This document shows positions 6,146-9,258 of a DNA stretch of 9,258 bases, piece by piece (within the stretch, counting starts at the first letter, position 1; every line of letters begins with the position of its first letter). Below the pieces are notes generated by a model, which was not told the DNA's origin, did not search any database, and was given only the letters and a program-made list of their open reading frames with translations. Made by a program: the position numbers and the translations under genes. This stretch comes from Syntrophus sp. (in: bacteria) (GTDB lineage Bacteria; Desulfobacterota; Syntrophia; Syntrophales; UBA8958). Location of the stretch: contig DMAT01000129.1 in assembly GCA_003451635.1 (NCBI GenBank), forward strand, positions 1 to 9,258. Direction: 5' to 3'.

Positions 6146-7038
6146 TACTCCCGGCAATCTTTCATGGCTGTGAATCCTTCATTAAGCGAAAGCGGTTCGA
6201 TGCCGAGGACTTTCTGCATTTTCCAAGTCCTGAAGGACGTATCTCGTGGTCTCTTGACTAGTTCATTAAAATAACCCTGCTGTACAGGTTCTACGAGTTC
6301 GCTATTCAGACCTAATATGTCGGCCATTTTCCTGATCATCTGGTAGATGCTGGCTCGTTCCGAACCGGCAATATTAAAAACACCGCATTTATTACCTTCA
6401 ATGATTCTCCATATCGCATCGGCACAGCTTTTAGAAAACAGAGGCGTTAGAAAAACATCATCGTAAACCGACACCTTTTCACCCTCTATCAACTTGGAAA
6501 GGCAATAGGTTGCGATGTTCGGCCTCTCAAAGGGATGATTCCATCCGTACATCAGAATGGGCCTAACGATGGCATGCTGACTTCCGGCATCCATAATCAT
6601 CTCTTCAGCCTTCACTTTCAATTCCCCGTAATAGTTGATGGGTTCGGCAGGGTCTTCCTCGTTGTATGGCGCCTTTTCTCCGTCATAAATACCGTTTGAT
6701 GATATGAAGATGAGCTTTGAGTTATACTTCTCACAGCATGAAAGAATATTTCGGGTGCCGCCGATATTGATATCCCATGATTCTTCTCTATGCTGCTCGG
6801 CGTAATCGGGGCTGCCGATACCAGCGGTGTGGATGATCACATCAGGTGTGAATTCCTGAAATAAATAAGCATATCCGTCTTGATTGCGGATATCCAGCTT
6901 CAGATATCGAATATCATCAGAATCTGACATGCTGTAATTTCCCACATAAGTGGCAACGACAATATCATATGGTTGATTTCTGCTTTCGATAAGAGCTTTA
7001 CCCAGTAGACCCGTTCCACCTGTGATTAACACTCGCAT
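6145..7038 (-). CDS. RmlD-like NAD(P)-dependent sugar-nucleotide reductase/epimerase (SDR)
   Basis: A 297-residue extended short-chain dehydrogenase. GGTGLLG (7-13) binds the dinucleotide. FISSNGIYDG (111-120) holds the conserved Ser. YGELK (137-141) gives the catalytic Tyr137 and Lys141. KRPRDTSF in the C-terminal part is the 'RP..t' segment characteristic of the dTDP-4-dehydrorhamnose reductase (RmlD/RfbD) branch. It probably reduces a 4-keto-6-deoxy sugar nucleotide in the cytoplasm. RmlA, B and C are not in the window, so rhamnose itself is not established; a related 6-deoxy-hexose is equally possible. The ATG at 7038 follows GAGAG with a 6-nt spacer. It is 116 bp from the GT4 gene and joined by TAATG to the CgeB-type glycosyltransferase, suggesting the pair makes and transfers one sugar. 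Confidence 0.87.
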   Translation of the reverse strand: MRVLITGGTGLLGKALIESRNQPYDIVVATYVGNYSMSDSDDIRYLKLDIRNQDGYAYLFQEFTPDVIIHTAGIGSPDYAEQHREESWDINIGGTRNILSCCEKYNSKLIFISSNGIYDGEKAPYNEEDPAEPINYYGELKVKAEEMIMDAGSQHAIVRPILMYGWNHPFERPNIATYCLSKLIEGEKVSVYDDVFLTPLFSKSCADAIWRIIEGNKCGVFNIAGSERASIYQMIRKMADILGLNSELVEPVQQGYFNELVKRPRDTSFRTWKMQKVLGIEPLSLNEGFTAMKDCRE

Positions 7039-7063
7039 TTCATTCTCTCTGTCACATGTTCAT

Positions 7064-7075
7064 ATAGCATGCTAT
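7064..7075. repeat. 12-bp perfect palindrome upstream of the RmlD-like gene
   Basis: ATAGCATGCTAT is a perfect 12-base palindrome ending 26 bp before the RmlD-like start codon, within the 116-bp gap. It could be an operator half-site arrangement or simply chance. No matching copy was noticed elsewhere in the window. Confidence 0.35.
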
Positions 7076-7154
7076 CCTCCACCTTATTGCCCTGTCCAGT
7101 TTTTGGGGAGAGTTATCGTTCATCCACTGCATGGCAGAATCCACCGGAATGACG

Positions 7155-8357
7155 CTATTTTTTCAATGGCGGCAAATTAATGAGTTCAAGGTATTTACCC
7201 ACCTGGGCGTCGAGGGTGAATTTCTCCAAAAAGAGACGGTAAGCATTGTCCCCCATCTGTTCTAAGGTTTCTGGCTCATCCAGCAACTGCTTCAAGATTT
7301 TAGATAGTTCAGCCGGATCTGCACCCTTCAGCAGATACCCTGTCCGAGAGTGCTCTATAACCTCCGGCACCCCTCCAACAGCGGTTGCAATGACCGCACG
7401 CCCTGCACGCATCGCTTCGAGAATGCACATAGGCATTCCTTCCACGGTGGAAGTAAGCAAGACGGCATCGCAATGTGGGTACATTCCCTCAATGTCCCTG
7501 ACAAAGCCCGCAAAGCGAACCTGGTCGGAAACCCCAAGCTGTTTTGCAAGTTCGGTCAGTGTGTGCAGATAGCCCTTTTCCACCTCCTCTCCGGCAAATG
7601 TAATCCGGATATCCTTGAAACCCTGTCTGGCAAGAATCGATAGGGCAAGAATGGAGAACTTCTGATTTTTTTCCTGACACATATAACCTACCTGCAGGAA
7701 TTCAAGCGGCTTTACACACGGCGGAGGTAATGGGAGTGGTGCAGTTGGCAATCCATTGTATATAGTTATCACTTTGGCTTTTAACTTACGGTCATGACTT
7801 ATCGACCTCGCCACTGCATCCGAGACAGCGATTAGAGATCCTTGCCGTTCAATAATCCGGTCAATGAGCCACTCCATGGGCTGGAACAGTTTGAGGGCTG
7901 GTATGGCCATACTGTGGATGAGATGAACTATCCGTATCCCACCATGTGCCACCGCAGCAGCAGCGGCCATGCGGCAAGCTTCACCGCCTGGATAGCCACC
8001 GTTGTTGATAAAAAGAAGCTCCGGTCTATTCTTCCGAAAATAACGAAAAAAACGCAGGAAAAGCAGCACCATCACAGGGTATCTCAGCAGTACGGAAAGA
8101 ACCCTACGTGGCAATATCATTGCGGCCGAGTCAGTGCTGACGGCCCAATTGCCTAGGCTCGCGGGAGTTGTCCATGAATATTTTCGCAGACTCACATTGG
8201 CTGGAAGGGGTTGATTCAGTAGGATACCGGTGTCCAGATTGGCGTTGACCAGCAATTCAATACGAAGACTCTGGAAGTATGGTAGGAGTTGGGCCAACAC
8301 ACGATCAGCGCCACCGGCGATATAGCCTTCCACCACGACAGTCATTAGCCTCGACAT
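7155..8357 (-). CDS. GT4-family glycosyltransferase
   Basis: A 400-residue retaining GT-B glycosyltransferase, expected to transfer a hexose or N-acetylhexosamine from a nucleotide donor to a lipid-linked acceptor. IAGGADRVL (13-21) is the N-terminal acceptor-side glycine motif. A hydrophobic and basic stretch at 83-108 probably docks it to the membrane. VGYMCQEKNQ (223-232) is the usual basic loop (normally G.....KN) near the donor phosphates. VEGMPMCILEAM (305-316) contains the E-x7-E pair E306/E314, followed by GGVPEV (328-333). The ATG at 8357 has GGTGGA 3 nt upstream. An equally credible ATG at 8345 forms TAATG with the acetyltransferase stop and would shorten the protein by four residues. 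The gene is markedly GC-richer (hand counts of 58-60% in two rows) than the reductase next to it, hinting at a separate origin. Confidence 0.9.
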   Translation of the reverse strand: MSRLMTVVVEGYIAGGADRVLAQLLPYFQSLRIELLVNANLDTGILLNQPLPANVSLRKYSWTTPASLGNWAVSTDSAAMILPRRVLSVLLRYPVMVLLFLRFFRYFRKNRPELLFINNGGYPGGEACRMAAAAAVAHGGIRIVHLIHSMAIPALKLFQPMEWLIDRIIERQGSLIAVSDAVARSISHDRKLKAKVITIYNGLPTAPLPLPPPCVKPLEFLQVGYMCQEKNQKFSILALSILARQGFKDIRITFAGEEVEKGYLHTLTELAKQLGVSDQVRFAGFVRDIEGMYPHCDAVLLTSTVEGMPMCILEAMRAGRAVIATAVGGVPEVIEHSRTGYLLKGADPAELSKILKQLLDEPETLEQMGDNAYRLFLEKFTLDAQVGKYLELINLPPLKK

Positions 8358-8941
8358 CTGTCCACCCGTCCGACAATATGAGCGGGCACACCAACTGCCA
8401 CGTGATAATCAGGAACATCACAAGTCACTACTGCATTTGCTCCGATGACACAATTTTCCCCAATTCTGACATTGGGTAAAATTGATACCCCTATCCCTAT
8501 CCAGGTTCCAGAACCAATTTCCACTGGCCCGGGAGAATAGAGAGGCTGGCATAAAACTGGCCGAGTAATGTCGCTATAACCATGAAGTGCATCGGAAATG
8601 AATACTCGATCCGAAATCAGCACGTCATCCCCAATGACTATCCGGTTTATACAAGCAATAGTGGCAAATCTCCCGATGTAAGTACCTTTGCCTATTTTCA
8701 GGGAAGGCGCATCAACACCTCCCTTTATCGGTATTATGCTGAACCAGGCGTGGCTGTTAATGGTTACATCGTCACTGATATCTACGAATTCAGGATGTTC
8801 AAAGCGCACCCCGTTTTCGAACTTAAAGTTCTTGCCACAGTGCTTCATGGCTGATTTTAGGCACTGGATTTCGGAATAACTGACCAGACGACGGATTAGT
8901 CTGTCGATAGAATTAATGGACTTCCATATAATTATGTGCAT
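8345..8941 (-). CDS. Hexapeptide-repeat O-acetyltransferase (WcaF/NodL/LacA-like)
   Basis: A 198-residue left-handed beta-helix acetyltransferase, likely O-acetylating a sugar with acetyl-CoA in the cytoplasm. Hexapeptide turns appear at about residues 82-112 and 140-175. DALHGY (117-122) places His120 where the catalytic histidine of this family sits. PVEIGSGTWIGIG (139-151) and GVPAHIVG (184-191) are the usual CoA-side and closing motifs. I place the start at ATG 8941, which has GGGA 4 nt upstream and overlaps the methyltransferase end by 10 bp. A TTG at 8977 would add 12 residues with no conserved content. It differs from the WbpD-type enzyme at 1272-1784 by lacking the FTND block and by its longer N-terminus. 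Confidence 0.87.
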   Translation of the reverse strand: MHIIIWKSINSIDRLIRRLVSYSEIQCLKSAMKHCGKNFKFENGVRFEHPEFVDISDDVTINSHAWFSIIPIKGGVDAPSLKIGKGTYIGRFATIACINRIVIGDDVLISDRVFISDALHGYSDITRPVLCQPLYSPGPVEIGSGTWIGIGVSILPNVRIGENCVIGANAVVTCDVPDYHVAVGVPAHIVGRVDRCRG

Positions 8942-9258
8942 TTTTTCCCAACATATAGTAGATTCGGGCTGAACCAAGCCGTTTCCATTCCCCTCTCCCT
9001 GAAAACAAGCCGAAAAATCACATTCATTGCCATCTGCGCCACGATCATCATCCGCATAAAGAACTTCAAAATCAACCCAGGATCTTCAGCGGTGAATAAC
9101 CAGAAATTGAAAGTACCGGTGTATCCACTCCATTGTTCCTGCAATTTATGCAACTTAAATAGTTTCCGGAACTCTTTAAGTTGCATAATGCTTAGATTAT
9201 GGAGCGGCAGCTGGGGCTTGTTGAAAAAATATGTCCACAACCAGTAAATACCCCGGAG
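8932..9258 (-). CDS. Class I SAM-dependent methyltransferase, C-terminal part (5' end beyond window)
   Basis: The frame is open from the right window edge to TAA 8934-8932, giving 108 residues. No internal start is convincing; the frame continues upstream of the TTG at 9240 (codons reading LRGIYW), so this is the tail of a larger gene. HNLSIM, then KEFRKLFKLH, GTFNFWLF and a closing SPNLLYVGKK resemble the C-terminal lid and last strands of Methyltransf_11/23-type enzymes found in polysaccharide clusters, where the pattern is 'HNL.IM....L......G.F.F..F...SP.L...G.K'. The SAM-binding glycine motif is outside the window, so the identification rests on the tail alone. It would O- or N-methylate a sugar of the glycan. 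It overlaps the acetyltransferase start by 10 bp, so both belong to the same transcript. Confidence 0.6.
   Translation of the reverse strand, partial: LRGIYWLWTYFFNKPQLPLHNLSIMQLKEFRKLFKLHKLQEQWSGYTGTFNFWLFTAEDPGLILKFFMRMMIVAQMAMNVIFRLVFRERGMETAWFSPNLLYVGKKCT
8946..8949 (-). promoter_or_regulatory. Ribosome binding site deciding the acetyltransferase start
   Basis: GGGA on the minus strand sits 4 nt before ATG 8941. It favours this ATG over the in-frame TTG at 8977. Confidence 0.5.

Noticed and set aside
1..9258. CRISPR arrays, tRNA or rRNA genes, toxin-antitoxin or phage-defence genes
   Set aside because: No regularly spaced repeats, no RNA gene signatures and no defence-family motifs were seen in the sequence.

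Overview
This window is a stretch of a surface-polysaccharide (O-antigen, capsule or exopolysaccharide) biosynthesis cluster from a Gram-negative bacterium. All ten recognisable sugar and glycan genes lie on the minus strand, so transcription runs from position 9258 towards position 1. The tail of an IS3-family transposase lies on the plus strand at the left edge and converges on the operon. The organism cannot be named from sequence alone. The gene mix, a middling and uneven GC content and the IS type would fit a deltaproteobacterial (Desulfobacterota-like) genome, but this is only an impression.

In transcription order (right to left) the layout is: (1) the C-terminal end of a class I SAM methyltransferase, cut by the window edge (8932-9258); (2) a WcaF/NodL-type hexapeptide O-acetyltransferase (8345-8941); (3) a GT4 glycosyltransferase (7155-8357); (4) an RmlD-like NAD(P)-dependent sugar-nucleotide reductase/epimerase (6145-7038); (5) a CgeB-type glycosyltransferase (5063-6145); (6) an atypical DegT/DnrJ/EryC1/StrS aminotransferase-fold protein (3771-4841); (7) a FemAB-like aminoacyl/acyltransferase of the GNAT fold (2752-3777); (8) a NodB-type polysaccharide deacetylase (1970-2755); (9) a WbpD-type hexapeptide N-acyltransferase (1272-1784); (10) a Gfo/Idh/MocA oxidoreductase (213-1220). 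The IS3 transposase remnant follows at 3-122, with a probable element end near 190.

Most junctions are overlapping or tight: a 10-bp overlap, two TAATG junctions, a 7-bp overlap, an ATGA junction and a 51-bp gap. This points to one polycistronic unit. Three larger gaps (116, 221 and 185 bp) divide it into blocks. The gaps contain only tiny ORFs, a short palindrome and a weak terminator-like element. No stretch over 300 bp lacks a gene.

Together the genes supply sugar-nucleotide tailoring (reductase, aminotransferase fold, oxidoreductase, N-acyltransferase), chain assembly (two glycosyltransferases) and decoration (O-acetyltransferase, methyltransferase, deacetylase, FemAB-like transferase). 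The most thought-provoking part is the overlapping DegT-like / FemAB-like / deacetylase trio. It could introduce or expose an amino group on a sugar and then acylate it with an amino acid, but that is a hypothesis and not something the sequence proves.
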